Translations under genes and position numbers: made by a program
The notes under the pieces: generated by a model
Told to the model about the DNA's origin: nothing
The model's database searches: none
The model's input: the letters and a program-made list of their open reading frames with translations, nothing else
Shown: positions 25,352 through 34,655 of the stretch, piece after piece
How the letters are laid out: every line of letters begins with the position of its first letter
Numbering within the stretch: the stretch's first letter is position 1
Source of the DNA: Serinibacter arcticus
GTDB lineage: Bacteria; Actinomycetota; Actinomycetes; Actinomycetales; Beutenbergiaceae
Reading direction: 5' to 3'
Assembly (NCBI RefSeq): GCF_003121705.1
Contig: NZ_PYHR01000002.1
Location: 1,364,001 to 1,428,000 of the forward strand
Length of the DNA stretch: 64,000 nucleotides

Positions 25352-26146
25352 CTACTCGGCACCCTCCGCGGCGGCGTCCGCCGTCGCCTCGGACTCCTGG
25401 CGCGCGAGCTCCGCGGCACCCTCGCTGACGATGCGGACCGCCTCGGCGGGCGAGTCGACCAGGTGCAGCAGGTCGACGTCGTGCTCGCCCACCAGACCGC
25501 GCTCGCGGACCGTGCTGCGGAGCCAATCCAGGAGCCCGCCCCAGAACTCCGTGCCCACGAGCACGATCGGGAACTGCCGGACCTTGCCCGTCTGGACGAG
25601 CGTGATGGCCTCGAACAGCTCGTCGAACGTGCCGAAGCCGCCGGGCAGCACGATGAAGCCGCTCGCGTACTTCACGAACATCGTCTTGCGGACGAAGAAG
25701 TAGCGGAAGTCGACGCCGAGGTCGACGAAGGAGTTCATCCCCTGCTCGAACGGGAGCTCGATGCCGAGGCCGACCGAGACGCCGCCGGCCTCGTGCGCGC
25801 CCTTGTTCGCGGCCTCCATCAGGCCGGGACCACCGCCGGTGATGACGGCGTAGCCCGCCTCGACGAGCTCGCGCGCGACCTCCTCCGCGAGGGAGTACTC
25901 GGCGTCACCGGGCTTGATCCGGGCCGAGCCGAAGACGCTGACGGCCGGGCCGAGCTCCGCGAGCGCCCCGAACCCCTCGACGAACTCGCTCTGGATCCGC
26001 ATCACGCGCCACGGGTCGGAGTGGACCCAGGAGTCCTCGTCGTTACTCAGAAGGCGTTCGTCGGTGGTCGTCGCCGGCACCATCTGCCCGCGCAGGGTGA
26101 CCGGGCCCTTCTGGTGGGTACGGCGGGCGCTGCCGGGGATGCTCAT
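25352..26146 (-). CDS. LOG/TIGR00730 family Rossmann-fold protein (cytokinin-activating phosphoribohydrolase-like)
   Basis: A 264-aa protein with AVSVFGSARIKPGDAEY (about 75), GGGPGLMEAANKGAHEAGG (about 105) and LPGGFGTFDELFEAITL (about 175), the signature of lysine decarboxylase-like/LOG proteins. Plant and bacterial LOG enzymes hydrolyse nucleoside monophosphates carrying N6-modified adenine to free base and ribose 5-phosphate; the substrate here is unknown. The C-terminal tail is Ala/Glu-rich. It follows dapE by 34 nt on the same strand, and dapE with a LOG gene is also found together in mycobacteria. Start ATG 26146 gives MSIPGSARRTHQ. Confidence 0.85.
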   Translation of the reverse strand: MSIPGSARRTHQKGPVTLRGQMVPATTTDERLLSNDEDSWVHSDPWRVMRIQSEFVEGFGALAELGPAVSVFGSARIKPGDAEYSLAEEVARELVEAGYAVITGGGPGLMEAANKGAHEAGGVSVGLGIELPFEQGMNSFVDLGVDFRYFFVRKTMFVKYASGFIVLPGGFGTFDELFEAITLVQTGKVRQFPIVLVGTEFWGGLLDWLRSTVRERGLVGEHDVDLLHLVDSPAEAVRIVSEGAAELARQESEATADAAAEGAE

Positions 26147-26180
26147 CGTTGATGCCTTCCGTGTCGAGGGGGACGTCAGC

Positions 26181-27323
26181 CTACGAGGCGGGGGCCAGCC
26201 AGGCCCGCAGCGCCGCGGCGACGTCGGTGATCTGGGCCGTCGGGCAGCGCTCGTCGTCGGCGTGGGCGAGGTTGGGATCGCCCGGACCGAAGTTGACGGC
26301 GGGGACGCCGAGCGCGGAGAAGCGGGCGACGTCGGTCCAGCCGTACTTCGGGTTGACCTCGGCGCCGGTGGCGGCGACGGCGGCACGCACGAAGGCGGCG
26401 GCGACCGTGTGGTCCAGGCCGGGGCGAGCACCCTCCGCGACGTCGGTCACCGTGATCGTGACGTCGGGCAGATCGGCGAGGGCGTCGGCCAGCACCGCAC
26501 GGACGTAGGCCTCGGCGGCCGCGGCGTCGCGGTGCGGGGCGAAGCGGTAGTTCACGGTGACGACGGCCGCGTCCGGAATCATGTTGCCGGCGATCCCGCC
26601 GCCGATCCCGACCGCGTTCAGGCCCTCGCGGTAGTCCAGTCCGTCGACCGTGACCGTCTCGCTCTCGTGGGCCGCGAGCGCCGCGAGCACGGGCGCCAGG
26701 TCGTGGATCGCGTTGTGCCCGCGCCAGGCGCGGGCGGAGTGCGCCGTCCGACCGGTGGTGGCGACCTCGAGCCGCATCGTGCCGTTGCAGCCGCCCTCGA
26801 CGTGACCGGCCGTCGGCTCGCCGAGGATCGCGAAGTCGGCGGCGAGCCACGCGGGGTGGCGACGCGCGATGCGGCCGAGACCGTTCTTGTCCGCCTCGAC
26901 CTCCTCGTGGTCGTAGAAGGCGTAGGTGACGTCGACGGCTGGCTCCGTCACCGTGGCGGCGAGGTGGAGCGCGACGGCGACGCCCCCCTTCATGTCCACG
27001 GTCCCGCGTCCCCACAGCACCTCACCGACGGCGTCGTCGTGGCGCAGCTGCGTGGGCAGGTTGCCCTGGACCGGGACGGTGTCGATGTGGCCCGCGATCA
27101 CGACGCGGCTCGCGCGACCCAGCGTGGTGCGCGCGAGGACGGCGTCGCCATCGCGCAGCACCTCGAGGTGGGGCAGGGCCCGCAGCGCGGTCTCGATCGC
27201 GTCGGCGATCGCCCGCTCGTCACCGCTGACGGACGGCAGGTCGCACAGGGCGCGGGTCAGCTCGACCGGGTCGGTCGTGGCGAGATCGGGCAGGGTCGCG
27301 GCGGGGGCGGGGGCGTCGGTCAC
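26181..27323 (-). CDS. dapE: Succinyl-diaminopimelate desuccinylase
   Basis: A 380-aa M20 metallohydrolase of the lysine/diaminopimelate pathway. It removes succinate from N-succinyl-LL-DAP, supplying DAP or lysine for cell wall and protein. Metal-binding segments are IAGHIDTVP (about 75), [10 protein letters not shown] (about 107), [12 protein letters not shown] (about 138) and the terminal [11 protein letters not shown] dimerisation insert lies between about 175 and 290. GTG 27323 is selected by a TAGGGT box 7 nt upstream. The gene is separated by 10 nt from the end of the ABC-F gene, which has its own start far upstream. Confidence 0.9.
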   Translation of the reverse strand: MTDAPAPAATLPDLATTDPVELTRALCDLPSVSGDERAIADAIETALRALPHLEVLRDGDAVLARTTLGRASRVVIAGHIDTVPVQGNLPTQLRHDDAVGEVLWGRGTVDMKGGVAVALHLAATVTEPAVDVTYAFYDHEEVEADKNGLGRIARRHPAWLAADFAILGEPTAGHVEGGCNGTMRLEVATTGRTAHSARAWRGHNAIHDLAPVLAALAAHESETVTVDGLDYREGLNAVGIGGGIAGNMIPDAAVVTVNYRFAPHRDAAAAEAYVRAVLADALADLPDVTITVTDVAEGARPGLDHTVAAAFVRAAVAATGAEVNPKYGWTDVARFSALGVPAVNFGPGDPNLAHADDERCPTAQITDVAAALRAWLAPAS

Positions 27324-27330
27324 GCCGTCG

Positions 27331-27336
27331 ACCCTA
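27331..27336 (-). promoter_or_regulatory. -10 box TAGGGT of leaderless dapE
   Basis: TAGGGT, 7 nt and GTG 27323 on the minus strand. The box overlaps the last codons of the preceding ABC-F gene. Confidence 0.55.
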
Positions 27337-29019
27337 CGCGCCCAGGTCCACGACCTCGCCGTCCCAGTGGGTGCGCAGCCAGCGGTCGTGCGTGGCCATC
27401 ACGACGGCGCCCGGCCAGTCCGCGAGCGCCGCCACCAGCTCGTCCACGAGCGTGAGGGAGAGGTGGTTGGTGGGCTCGTCGAGGAGCAGCACGTCGGGCC
27501 GCTGGGCCATCAGCATCGCCAGGACGACGCGGCGGCGGGTGCCGACGGAGAGGTCGCCCACCGGGCGTCCGAGGTCGCGCGGCGCGAGGAGGCCGAGGGC
27601 GTCGACGGGGGTGTCGGCGTCGTGTGCCGGGGCGCCGGTGGCGTGCTGGGACGGGGCGAGCAGCGTGAGCAGCTCGCGCGGCGTGCGCCGCTCCCCAGCG
27701 AGGGCGAGGTCCTGCTCGAGCAGCGCGATCCGGACGCCGGCCATCCGACCCACCGTGCCGCCGTCGGGCGCGAGGTCGCCCGCGAGGACGTGCAGGAGCG
27801 TCGACTTCCCGGCGCCGTTGCCGCCGGTGAGGAGGAGTCGGCGCCCGGCCGCGAGCTCCAGGGCGGGGACGCCCGCGGCGGTCATGTCGAGACGGCCGGT
27901 GACCACGACGTCGCGCGCCCACGCCAGGAGACCCTCGGGGCGGGCGCCGCGGTGGACGGGCGGGGCGAACCGCAGCGGTGTGCGGGGCTTGCGCACCTGC
28001 CGTTCCTCGAGGTCGGCCAGTCGCCCGGCGGCGTCCTTGACCCGCCGCGAGACCGTCCGGTCGACGCGGGCGCCCTTGAACTTGGTGATGAATTTGTCGT
28101 TGTCCGTGGGACCGCGGCCGGGGGCGACCTGGCGCGCGGTCACCCGCACGGCGTGCCGCAGCTCGTCGAGCTCCGCCTGCTCCGCGGCGTACCGCTCCTC
28201 CCACGCGGTACGCGCCGCGGCCCGGGCAGCGAGATGGTCGGTGAAGCCACCGCCGGTGAGGGCGACCCCGGTGGCCGCCCCGACCGGGCCGGCGGCCGGG
28301 TCGAGATCGGCGATCCCGGTGGCGACGGCGTCGAGGAAGGACCGGTCGTGGCTCGCCATCACGACGGCGCCTGGCGTGCGGCGCAGGACGTCCGCGAGGA
28401 AGTCGACGGCGTCGTCGTCGAGGTGGTTCGTGGGCTCGTCCAGCAGGAGCACCCGGGGGCTGCGGATGAGCAGCGAGGCGAGGTGGAGGCGGGTGCGCTG
28501 CCCGCCCGAGAGCGTGGCGACGGCGCGGTCCGGGTCCGTCGCGAGCGCCCCGATCCCGAGTCCGCCGAGCGTGGCGGCGGCGCGCGCGTCGGCGTCCCAG
28601 ACCTGGGCGGCCTCCGCGGCCGCGAGGGCACGCTCGTAGCGCGCGGCGGGGGCGTCGTCGTCGGGCGCGGCGTCCGCGAGCGCCGTCCCGGCGTCGGTGA
28701 GCTCCCGCTCGAGCGCGCGCACGTCGGCGAGCGCGTCCTCGACGACGGCCCCGACCGCCGTCGTGCCGGCGTAGGGCAGCTCCTGCGCGAGCAGCCCGAC
28801 GTCGGCCGGTCGGACGATCTCGCCGGCGTCGGGGTCGAGGGTGCCCGCGAGGAGGCGCAGCAGCGTCGACTTGCCCGAGCCGTTCTCCCCGACGAGGCCG
28901 AGCCGGTGGCCGGGGTCGACCTGGAGCGTGACGTCCGTGAGCACGGGCGTGCCGGCGTAGCCGAAGGAGACCCCGCGCGCGGCGAGGACGGGCGTGAGGG
29001 AGGGGGTGGTGGATGTCAT
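27334..29019 (-). CDS. ABC-F family ATPase (ribosome-associated)
   Basis: A 561-aa protein with two ABC domains on one chain and no membrane segments, the ABC-F layout. Domain 1 has GENGSGKST (about 44), LSGGQRTRL and [15 protein letters not shown] linker (about 250-345) with basic residues follows. Domain 2 has GGNGAGKST (about 395), the divergent signature LSVGTRRRV and [15 protein letters not shown] proteins bind the ribosomal E site and modulate translation; some protect against macrolide, lincosamide or pleuromutilin drugs. The sequence does not tell resistance from housekeeping types. Confidence 0.85.
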   Translation of the reverse strand: MTSTTPSLTPVLAARGVSFGYAGTPVLTDVTLQVDPGHRLGLVGENGSGKSTLLRLLAGTLDPDAGEIVRPADVGLLAQELPYAGTTAVGAVVEDALADVRALERELTDAGTALADAAPDDDAPAARYERALAAAEAAQVWDADARAAATLGGLGIGALATDPDRAVATLSGGQRTRLHLASLLIRSPRVLLLDEPTNHLDDDAVDFLADVLRRTPGAVVMASHDRSFLDAVATGIADLDPAAGPVGAATGVALTGGGFTDHLAARAAARTAWEERYAAEQAELDELRHAVRVTARQVAPGRGPTDNDKFITKFKGARVDRTVSRRVKDAAGRLADLEERQVRKPRTPLRFAPPVHRGARPEGLLAWARDVVVTGRLDMTAAGVPALELAAGRRLLLTGGNGAGKSTLLHVLAGDLAPDGGTVGRMAGVRIALLEQDLALAGERRTPRELLTLLAPSQHATGAPAHDADTPVDALGLLAPRDLGRPVGDLSVGTRRRVVLAMLMAQRPDVLLLDEPTNHLSLTLVDELVAALADWPGAVVMATHDRWLRTHWDGEVVDLGA

Positions 29020-29134
29020 GGGGAACCTGCCAGGGGTCGGCGTCGAGCACGGGCGCGGGGCAGGTCAGTTCCACATGGGGTCCACCCTGCCCCGCGCGCC
29101 GGGCCGCCGTCCACCGCAATACGCCAGACACGTC

Positions 29135-29201
29135 GAGACCGATGCGTTGCAGGCGAGACCGATGCCCGCAGCGTCGGTCTGGCCTGCAACGCATCGGTCT
29201 C
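29135..29201. repeat. Nested palindrome, GAGACCGATGC family (copy 1)
   Basis: Outer arms of 20 nt (29135-29154 and 29182-29201) are perfectly complementary. Inner arms (29156-29165 and 29171-29180) repeat the same AGACCGATGC core with one G-U pair and a 5-nt loop. The motif thus occurs twice in each orientation. It lies 17 nt past the stop of the DUF559-like gene and could also end its transcription. Confidence 0.75.
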
Positions 29202-29218
29202 GTGCACGGGGTGAGCGG

Positions 29219-30190
29219 TCAGGCCAGCCCTCCACGACGCCGCAGCGCCGTGCGCGTCCGGGCGAGGTAGTCCGCGGAGCGCTGGTCCGTCCGCACGTCG
29301 AGGATCGCCCAGCCGACGTCGAAGAGCCGCTCGCGCCGCACGGCCTCGTCGAAGGGATCGGCCCCGCTCGAGTACTTGCCACGTCCGTGCACCTCGATGC
29401 CGACCTTGACCTCCTCCCACCCGAGGTCGACCTCGAGCGGGCCGTCCGGCGTCGCCACCCGGATCAACGTCTGCGGTCGTGGGAGTCCGTCCATGACGAC
29501 ACGGGCCCTCACCCGGCTCTCGGCGGGTGAGCCGATCCGGCCCGTCGCGAGGTCGACCGTCTCGCGCGCCGCGCGCACCCCGCGTCCGCCGACGCTCCCC
29601 GCGAGCCGCGCCTGCATCACGTCCTTGTCAGCTCCCACGAGCAGGGCGGAGTCGACGACGGGCAGCGCCTGAACGCACGTCAGGTCGCGAGCGCAGTCAA
29701 CCGCCGTGAGCTCGAGCGACGTGACGACCAGGCCCGACACCGTCCGCAGATCACCGTCCGGAAGGTCGACGTGGTGGCGCACGAGGGTCCGGTCGCCTCG
29801 GCCCTGGCCCGCCGGCTTCGCCCCCTGGGTGATGTGGACGGACCCGTCCCAGGGCGGGACCCAGAGGCCGCTGAGGCGCGCGGCGGTTCGATGGCTGAAG
29901 GCGTACTCGGTCGTGAGTCGCTTCTCGACGGCGGCGATCGCGAGGAGCTCCGGGTCGGGGGCCGCGTCCCCCGCGGTCACGAAGACTCCTCGGCGGACAC
30001 CGATCAGCTCGGAGCGGACGGCCTCGATGCGGCCCGCCCAGCATCCTCGGAAACGCACCAACGACGGAAGGGTCGGCGTGAGCACCGGATAGCCGCGCCG
30101 CGGTGCGTCCCGGTCGTGCCACGCCGGCGGCGGGACCGCGGGTCTGTCGGCCGTGCGCTCGAACGGTGTCGTGAGTCGCTCGTCAGTCAT
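29219..30190 (-). CDS. AbiEi-antitoxin-like / DUF559-type nuclease-fold protein
   Basis: A 323-aa protein of an actinobacterial family often annotated as AbiEi-like antitoxin domain or DUF559. The middle contains AFSHRTAARLSGLWVP and VTSLELTAVDCARDL. The C-terminal part (about 225-320) has ESRVRARVVMDG, LEVDLGWEEVKVGIEVHG and RRERLFDVGWAILDVR, resembling the Vsr/DUF559 restriction-endonuclease fold with Asp and Glu conserved and His in place of the usual last residue. No AbiEii toxin gene is adjacent. It sits alone between two nested palindromes. Function unknown; catalytic activity is uncertain. Confidence 0.65.
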   Translation of the reverse strand: MTDERLTTPFERTADRPAVPPPAWHDRDAPRRGYPVLTPTLPSLVRFRGCWAGRIEAVRSELIGVRRGVFVTAGDAAPDPELLAIAAVEKRLTTEYAFSHRTAARLSGLWVPPWDGSVHITQGAKPAGQGRGDRTLVRHHVDLPDGDLRTVSGLVVTSLELTAVDCARDLTCVQALPVVDSALLVGADKDVMQARLAGSVGGRGVRAARETVDLATGRIGSPAESRVRARVVMDGLPRPQTLIRVATPDGPLEVDLGWEEVKVGIEVHGRGKYSSGADPFDEAVRRERLFDVGWAILDVRTDQRSADYLARTRTALRRRGGLA

Positions 30191-30292
30191 GGCAGCACGG
30201 TCCCAGCCGCTCGACCCCGACGCGGCCCGCCCCGGCCCCACGGTGAACATCCGCCACCCCGCCCCGTCTGGGGACAGCCGAGCGCTACCGGT

Positions 30293-30359
30293 GAGACCGA
30301 TGCGTGGCAAGTGAGACCGATGCCTGCTGCATCGGTCTCGGCTGCCACGCATCGGTCTC
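30293..30359. repeat. Nested palindrome, GAGACCGATGC family (copy 2)
   Basis: Outer arms of 17 nt (30293-30309 and 30343-30359) and inner arms of 11 nt (30313-30323 and 30329-30339) are perfect complements around a 5-nt loop. Each arm starts with GAGACCGATGC, the same core as copy 1 about 1.15 kb away. It begins 19 nt past the stop of the flavoprotein gene. Confidence 0.78.
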
Positions 30360-30378
30360 GGCGGCCCGGCCGCGGGGG

Positions 30379-31845
30379 TCAGTCGACGACGGGGGTGTGG
30401 AGCTGGCGCGCGCCCTCGGCGATCGAGCCCGAGAGCGACGGGTAGATCGTCATCGCGCTGGCGAGCTGGTCCACCGTGGTCCGGGTCGCGACGGCGAGCG
30501 TCAGCACGTGGATGAGCTCGCTCGCGCGCGGCCCCACCACGACACCGCCCAGCACCGACCCCGACCCCTCGCGCGAGATGACCTTCACGAAGCCCTCGTG
30601 GATGCCGAGCATCTTGGCGCGCGGGTTGCGCGCCAGCGGGACGATGGAGACGCGGGCGTCGTGCGCGGCGGCATCGGCCTCGCTGATCCCCACGGTCGCG
30701 ATCTCGGGTGAGGTGAACACCGTCGCCGGCACGCGGCGCACGTCCAGGGGCGCGACGGCGTCGCCCAGCGCGTGCCACATCGCGATGCGTCCCTGCGTGG
30801 CCGCCACGGAGGCCAGCGGCAGCACGCCCGTGACGTCGCCGGCCGCGTAGACGCCGCGGACGGTGGTGCGGGAGACGCGGTCGACCGTGATGTGGCCGCT
30901 CGGCGTGGTCGCGACGCCGGCGCCGTCCAGCCCGAGCCCGGCCGTGTTCGGCACCCCGCCGACGGCGAGCAGGCAGTGCGAGCCGACGACCTCGCGGCCG
31001 TCCTCGAGCGAGACGACGACCTCGTCGCCGCGGCGCACGACGCCGGCCGCCCGGGACCGCGACAGCACCTCCATGCCGCGACGGCGGAACGCGTTCTCGA
31101 TCAGCTCCGCCGCGTCGGCGTCCTCACCCGGGAGCACGCGGTCGCGGCTGGAGACCAGCACGACGTCGACCCCGAGCGCGCTGAACGCACCGGCGAACTC
31201 CGCGCCGGTCACCCCGGAGCCGACGACGATCAGCCGCTCGGGCAGAGCGTCCAGCCCGTACACCTGGGTCCAGGTGAGGATCCGCTCGCCGTCGGGCACC
31301 GCCGTCGGGAGCACGCGCGGCGAGGCGCCGGTCGCGAGCAGCACGACGTCGGCGTGCAGCTCGATCTCGTCCTCGGCCGCCGTCGAGACCGTCACCGTGT
31401 CGGGCGCCGCGAGGCGACCCTCACCGTCGACCACCCGGATCCCGCGCGCCTCGAGGTTGGTGCGGATGTCGTCCGACTGCTGCTTCGCCAGCGCGAGCAC
31501 GCGCGCGTTGACCTCGCCGAGGTCCACCTCCAGGGCGGCGTTGCGCAGCTCACCCATGTGGATGCCGAGCTCGTCGGCGCTCTCCACCAGCGCGCGCCAC
31601 TCCGCCGTCGCGATCAACGTCTTGGACGGAACGACATCGGTGAGCACGGCCGCTCCCCCGAGGCCCTGGCGCTCCACGAGCGTCACGTCCGCCTCGAGCT
31701 GGGCCGCGACCAGCGCGGCCTCGTAGCCGCCTGGCCCACCGCCGACGATCACGACCTGGCTGCCGCGCCGTGTCGGGGAGGCGCCGCGCTTGCCGTCGGT
31801 CGGGCCGGTGGCCGCAGGCGTCGAGGAGATCGCAGGAGACGTCAT
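30379..31845 (-). CDS. lpdA: LpdA-type NAD(P)H-quinone/flavoprotein reductase lacking redox cysteines
   Basis: A 488-aa flavoprotein of the disulfide-reductase family: FAD site VVIVGGGPGGYEAA (about 34-47), NAD site VVGSGVTGAEFAGAF, the second FAD motif VYAAGDVTGVLPLAS and the dimerisation domain. The redox motif GGxCxxxxCxPSK reads GGAAVLTDVVPSK, with Ala69 and Val74 where the two cysteines should be, so it cannot reduce disulfides in the usual way. The mycobacterial LpdA (Rv3303c), a quinone reductase, occupies the same place beside the nucleoside phosphorylase gene. A CACAAT box lies 7 nt before ATG 31845. Confidence 0.85.
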   Translation of the reverse strand: MTSPAISSTPAATGPTDGKRGASPTRRGSQVVIVGGGPGGYEAALVAAQLEADVTLVERQGLGGAAVLTDVVPSKTLIATAEWRALVESADELGIHMGELRNAALEVDLGEVNARVLALAKQQSDDIRTNLEARGIRVVDGEGRLAAPDTVTVSTAAEDEIELHADVVLLATGASPRVLPTAVPDGERILTWTQVYGLDALPERLIVVGSGVTGAEFAGAFSALGVDVVLVSSRDRVLPGEDADAAELIENAFRRRGMEVLSRSRAAGVVRRGDEVVVSLEDGREVVGSHCLLAVGGVPNTAGLGLDGAGVATTPSGHITVDRVSRTTVRGVYAAGDVTGVLPLASVAATQGRIAMWHALGDAVAPLDVRRVPATVFTSPEIATVGISEADAAAHDARVSIVPLARNPRAKMLGIHEGFVKVISREGSGSVLGGVVVGPRASELIHVLTLAVATRTTVDQLASAMTIYPSLSGSIAEGARQLHTPVVD

Positions 31846-31852
31846 GCCCACC

Positions 31853-31858
31853 ATTGTG
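31853..31858 (-). promoter_or_regulatory. -10-like box CACAAT of lpdA
   Basis: CACAAT, 7 nt, then ATG 31845 on the minus strand. Only about 24 bp separate it from the divergent -10 box of the nucleoside phosphorylase gene. Confidence 0.4.
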
Positions 31859-31881
31859 TCGCTTCCCGTCGGCGCGGACGC

Positions 31882-31887
31882 TACCGT
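31882..31887 (+). promoter_or_regulatory. -10 box TACCGT of a leaderless transcript (purine nucleoside phosphorylase)
   Basis: TACCGT, 6 nt and GTG 31894. It fixes the start codon in a frame that is open far upstream. Confidence 0.55.
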
Positions 31888-31893
31888 GCACCA

Positions 31894-32763
31894 GTGAACG
31901 CATCGACCCTCGACATCGACGACCCCCGCACCGACCCGTTCGCCGTGGCCCAGGCCGCGGCGAGGCAGATCGCGGACCTCACGGGGATCACCCGCCACGA
32001 CGTCGCGCTCGTGCTCGGCTCCGGCTGGGGCGGCGCCGCCGACCTGCTGGGCGAGACGGTCGCCGAGATCCCCGCCGCCGACATCGTGGGCTTCACCGCC
32101 CCCGCCGTCGCGGGCCACGGCGCGACCATCCGTTCCATCCGGATCGACCACGACGAGCACGCCCCCACCGGCGAGGGCGCCTACGGCGAGGACCGCTACG
32201 CCCTGGTGCTCGGCTCGCGCACCCACTACTACGAGGGCCGCGGCGTGCGGCGCGTCGCCCACGGGGTGCGGACGGCCGCGGCCGCCGGCGCCCGCACCGT
32301 CGTCCTCACGAACGGCTGCGGCGGGCTCGTCCCCGAGTGGGAGCCCGGCACGCCGGTCCTGATCAGCGACCACCTCAACCTCACGGCGGCCTCCCCGCTC
32401 GAGGGCGCGACCTTCGTCGACCTCACCGACCTCTACACGCCGCGTCTGCGCGAGCTGGCCCGCACGGTCGACCCGAGCCTGGCCGAGGGTGTGTACGTGC
32501 AGTTCCGCGGCCCCCACTACGAGACGCCCGCCGAGGTCCGGATGGCCGGCGTGCTCGGCGGCCACCTCGTCGGGATGAGCACGACGCTCGAGGCCATCGC
32601 GGCCCGTCAGGCCGGGATGGAGATCCTCGGCATCTCGCTGGTCACCAACGCCGCCGCCGGCATCTCGCCCGACCCGCTCTCGCACGAGGAGGTCCTCGAG
32701 GCGGGCGCTGCCGCGGGACCCCGCATCAGCGCGCTGCTCGCCTCGATCGTGCGGAAGCTCTGA
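31894..32763 (+). CDS. punA: Purine-nucleoside phosphorylase (PNP, trimeric type)
   Basis: A 289-aa enzyme with VALVLGSGWGGAADLL (about 33-48), GRGVRRVAHGVRTAAAAGA, VLTNGCGGLVPEWEPG (about 133) and GPHYETPAEVRMAGVLGGHLVGMSTTLE (about 205-232), typical of the low-molecular-mass PNP class. It cleaves inosine, guanosine and deoxy forms with phosphate to free base and (deoxy)ribose 1-phosphate. It is directly coupled (TGATG) to a phosphosugar mutase that probably consumes its product. The GTG start is set by the leaderless promoter. Confidence 0.9.
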   Translation: MNASTLDIDDPRTDPFAVAQAAARQIADLTGITRHDVALVLGSGWGGAADLLGETVAEIPAADIVGFTAPAVAGHGATIRSIRIDHDEHAPTGEGAYGEDRYALVLGSRTHYYEGRGVRRVAHGVRTAAAAGARTVVLTNGCGGLVPEWEPGTPVLISDHLNLTAASPLEGATFVDLTDLYTPRLRELARTVDPSLAEGVYVQFRGPHYETPAEVRMAGVLGGHLVGMSTTLEAIAARQAGMEILGISLVTNAAAGISPDPLSHEEVLEAGAAAGPRISALLASIVRKL

Positions 32764-34550
32764 TGCCCCTGCAGATGGCCCTCTCGCGGGCGCGCGCCTG
32801 GGTGCTGGACGACCCCGACGAGGCGACGGCGGCCGAGGTCACCGCGCTGTGCACGGCGGCGGAGCAGGGCGACACCGGGGCCGAGGCGGAGCTGCTCGAC
32901 CGCTTCTCCGGCACGCTGCAGTTCGGCACGGCCGGGCTGCGCGGCGCGATCGGCGGCGGCAGCAACCGCATGAACCGGGCCGTCGTGCTGCGGGCGGCCG
33001 CCGGGCTGACGAGCTACCTCGTCGCCGCCCTCGCGGAGCAGGGCGCCGAGCGTCCCCGCGTCGTCATCGGGTACGACGCCCGCCACTACAGCCGGATCTT
33101 CGCGCACGACACGGCCGCCGTCGTCACGGCCGCCGGCGGCGAGGCCCTCCTCATGCCGCAGGAGTGGCCGACGCCGGTGCTCGCCTTCGCGGTCCGCCAC
33201 CTCGACGCCGACGCCGGCGTCATGGTGACGGCGTCGCACAACCCCGCGGCCGACAACGGCTACAAGGTCTACCTCGGCGGCCGCATCGTGGCCGACTCCG
33301 GTCAGGGCGCCCAGATCGTGCCGCCGTACGACGCCGCCATCGCGGCCGGGATCGCGGCGGTCAAGCAGGTCGCCGACATCCCGCGCGCCGAGTCGGGCTG
33401 GACCGTGCTCGACGACGACGTGCACGCCGCCTACCTGGCCGCCCTCGCCGGGCGGCCCACCCACGCGGGCGTGGGCTCGCTCCGCGTCGTGACGACGGCG
33501 ATGCACGGCGTCGGCGGGGCGACGCTCACCTCCGCGCTGGTCGCGGCCGGGGTGACCGACCTGCACACCGTCGCCGAGCAGGCCGAGCCCGACCCGGCCT
33601 TCCCGACCGTCGCCTTCCCCAACCCGGAGGAGCCGGGCGCGATGGACCTGGCGTTCGCGTGCGCACGGGAGCTCGAGGCGGACGTGATCATCGCCGTCGA
33701 CCCCGACGCCGACCGCTGCGCCGTCGCGATCCCCGACGCCTCGGCCGAGGGCGGCTGGCGCCGCCTGAGCGGTGACGAGACCGGCGCACTGCTGGGCGAG
33801 CAGGTCGCTCGCGCGGTCGCCGCTGCCCCGGGTTCCGGCGACGGCGTCGCCAACAGTGCCGTGCTCGCCTGCTCGATCGTCTCCTCGCGCCAGCTCGCCG
33901 CGATCGCCCGCGCGAACGGCCTGCGCCACCGCGCGACGCTCACCGGCTTCAAGTGGATCTCCCGCGTGCCCGACCTCGTGTTCGGCTACGAGGAGGCGCT
34001 GGGCTACTGCGTGCTGCCCGCGGCCGTGCGCGACAAGGACGGCATCTCGGCCGCCGTCGCCGTCGTGAACCTGCTCGCGCAGGCCCGCGAGCGCGGCAGC
34101 GACCTGCAGGGCGAGCTCGACGCGCTCGCGCGGCGCGACGGCCTCTACGCGACCACGCCGGTCACCGTCCGCGTGACCGACCTCAGCCTCATCGGCGTGG
34201 CGATGGGTCGGCTTCGTGCCGCTCCCCCGGCCTCGCTCGGCGGCAGCGAGGTCACCCGCGTGGTCGACCTCGTCGAGGGGCTCACCGTGCCCGACGAGGA
34301 CGGGAGCAACGGCGGCGAGTACACCGTGCCCGGCACCGACGGCGTGCTGCTCGAGACGGCGGACGGCTCGCGCGTCATCGTCCGTCCGAGCGGGACCGAG
34401 CCGAAGCTCAAGGCCTACCTCGAGGCCGTCGTCCCCGTCGAGGACGAGGCGAGCCTCGCGCACGGCACCGCCGTCGAGCGGGCCCGCGCCCTGGCGCAGG
34501 CGCGCCTGGCCGCGATCGCCGACGACGTGCGAGCGGCCACGGGGCTGTAG
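32763..34550 (+). CDS. pmmB: Phospho-sugar mutase (PGM2/PmmB type, probably phosphopentomutase)
   Basis: A 595-aa alpha-D-phosphohexomutase superfamily enzyme: FGTAGLRGAIGGGSNRMN (about 60), the phosphoserine loop VMVTASHNPAADNGYKVY (about 155), metal site DPDADRC (about 315), sugar loop GYEEALGYCV (about 410) and RPSGTEPKLK near the end. The length matches the PGM2-like group, some of whose members convert ribose 1-phosphate to ribose 5-phosphate. The one-base overlap with PNP makes phosphopentomutase activity likely, although phosphomanno- or phosphoglucomutase is often annotated. It ends before a strong hairpin. Confidence 0.87.
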   Translation: MPLQMALSRARAWVLDDPDEATAAEVTALCTAAEQGDTGAEAELLDRFSGTLQFGTAGLRGAIGGGSNRMNRAVVLRAAAGLTSYLVAALAEQGAERPRVVIGYDARHYSRIFAHDTAAVVTAAGGEALLMPQEWPTPVLAFAVRHLDADAGVMVTASHNPAADNGYKVYLGGRIVADSGQGAQIVPPYDAAIAAGIAAVKQVADIPRAESGWTVLDDDVHAAYLAALAGRPTHAGVGSLRVVTTAMHGVGGATLTSALVAAGVTDLHTVAEQAEPDPAFPTVAFPNPEEPGAMDLAFACARELEADVIIAVDPDADRCAVAIPDASAEGGWRRLSGDETGALLGEQVARAVAAAPGSGDGVANSAVLACSIVSSRQLAAIARANGLRHRATLTGFKWISRVPDLVFGYEEALGYCVLPAAVRDKDGISAAVAVVNLLAQARERGSDLQGELDALARRDGLYATTPVTVRVTDLSLIGVAMGRLRAAPPASLGGSEVTRVVDLVEGLTVPDEDGSNGGEYTVPGTDGVLLETADGSRVIVRPSGTEPKLKAYLEAVVPVEDEASLAHGTAVERARALAQARLAAIADDVRAATGL

Positions 34551-34576
34551 CGCGACCCCCGCTCCTCGAGGGCGAC

Positions 34577-34625
34577 GCAACGGCGCCGGCGGCGATCCTG
34601 ATCGGATCGCCGCCGGCGCCGTTGC
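34577..34625. terminator. Perfect 22-bp inverted repeat, bidirectional terminator
   Basis: Arms 34577-34598 and 34604-34625 are perfect complements with a 5-nt loop, located between the convergent mutase and adenosine deaminase genes. No U-tract is visible. Confidence 0.72.
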
Positions 34626-34655
34626 CTCGCTCCCGCGGGCGGGCGGTGTGGAGGC

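Noticed and set aside
29135-29201. Insertion sequence or transposon end
   Set aside because: No transposase or target-site duplication is visible nearby; kept as a palindromic repeat only.
30379-31845. Dihydrolipoamide dehydrogenase of the pyruvate dehydrogenase complex
   Set aside because: Both redox cysteines are missing and no E1 or E2 genes are close by.
30379-32685. Extension of the LpdA homologue to 768 codons
   Set aside because: The N-terminal 280 codons lie opposite the PNP gene and are not homologous to anything; ATG 31845 gives the normal family start.
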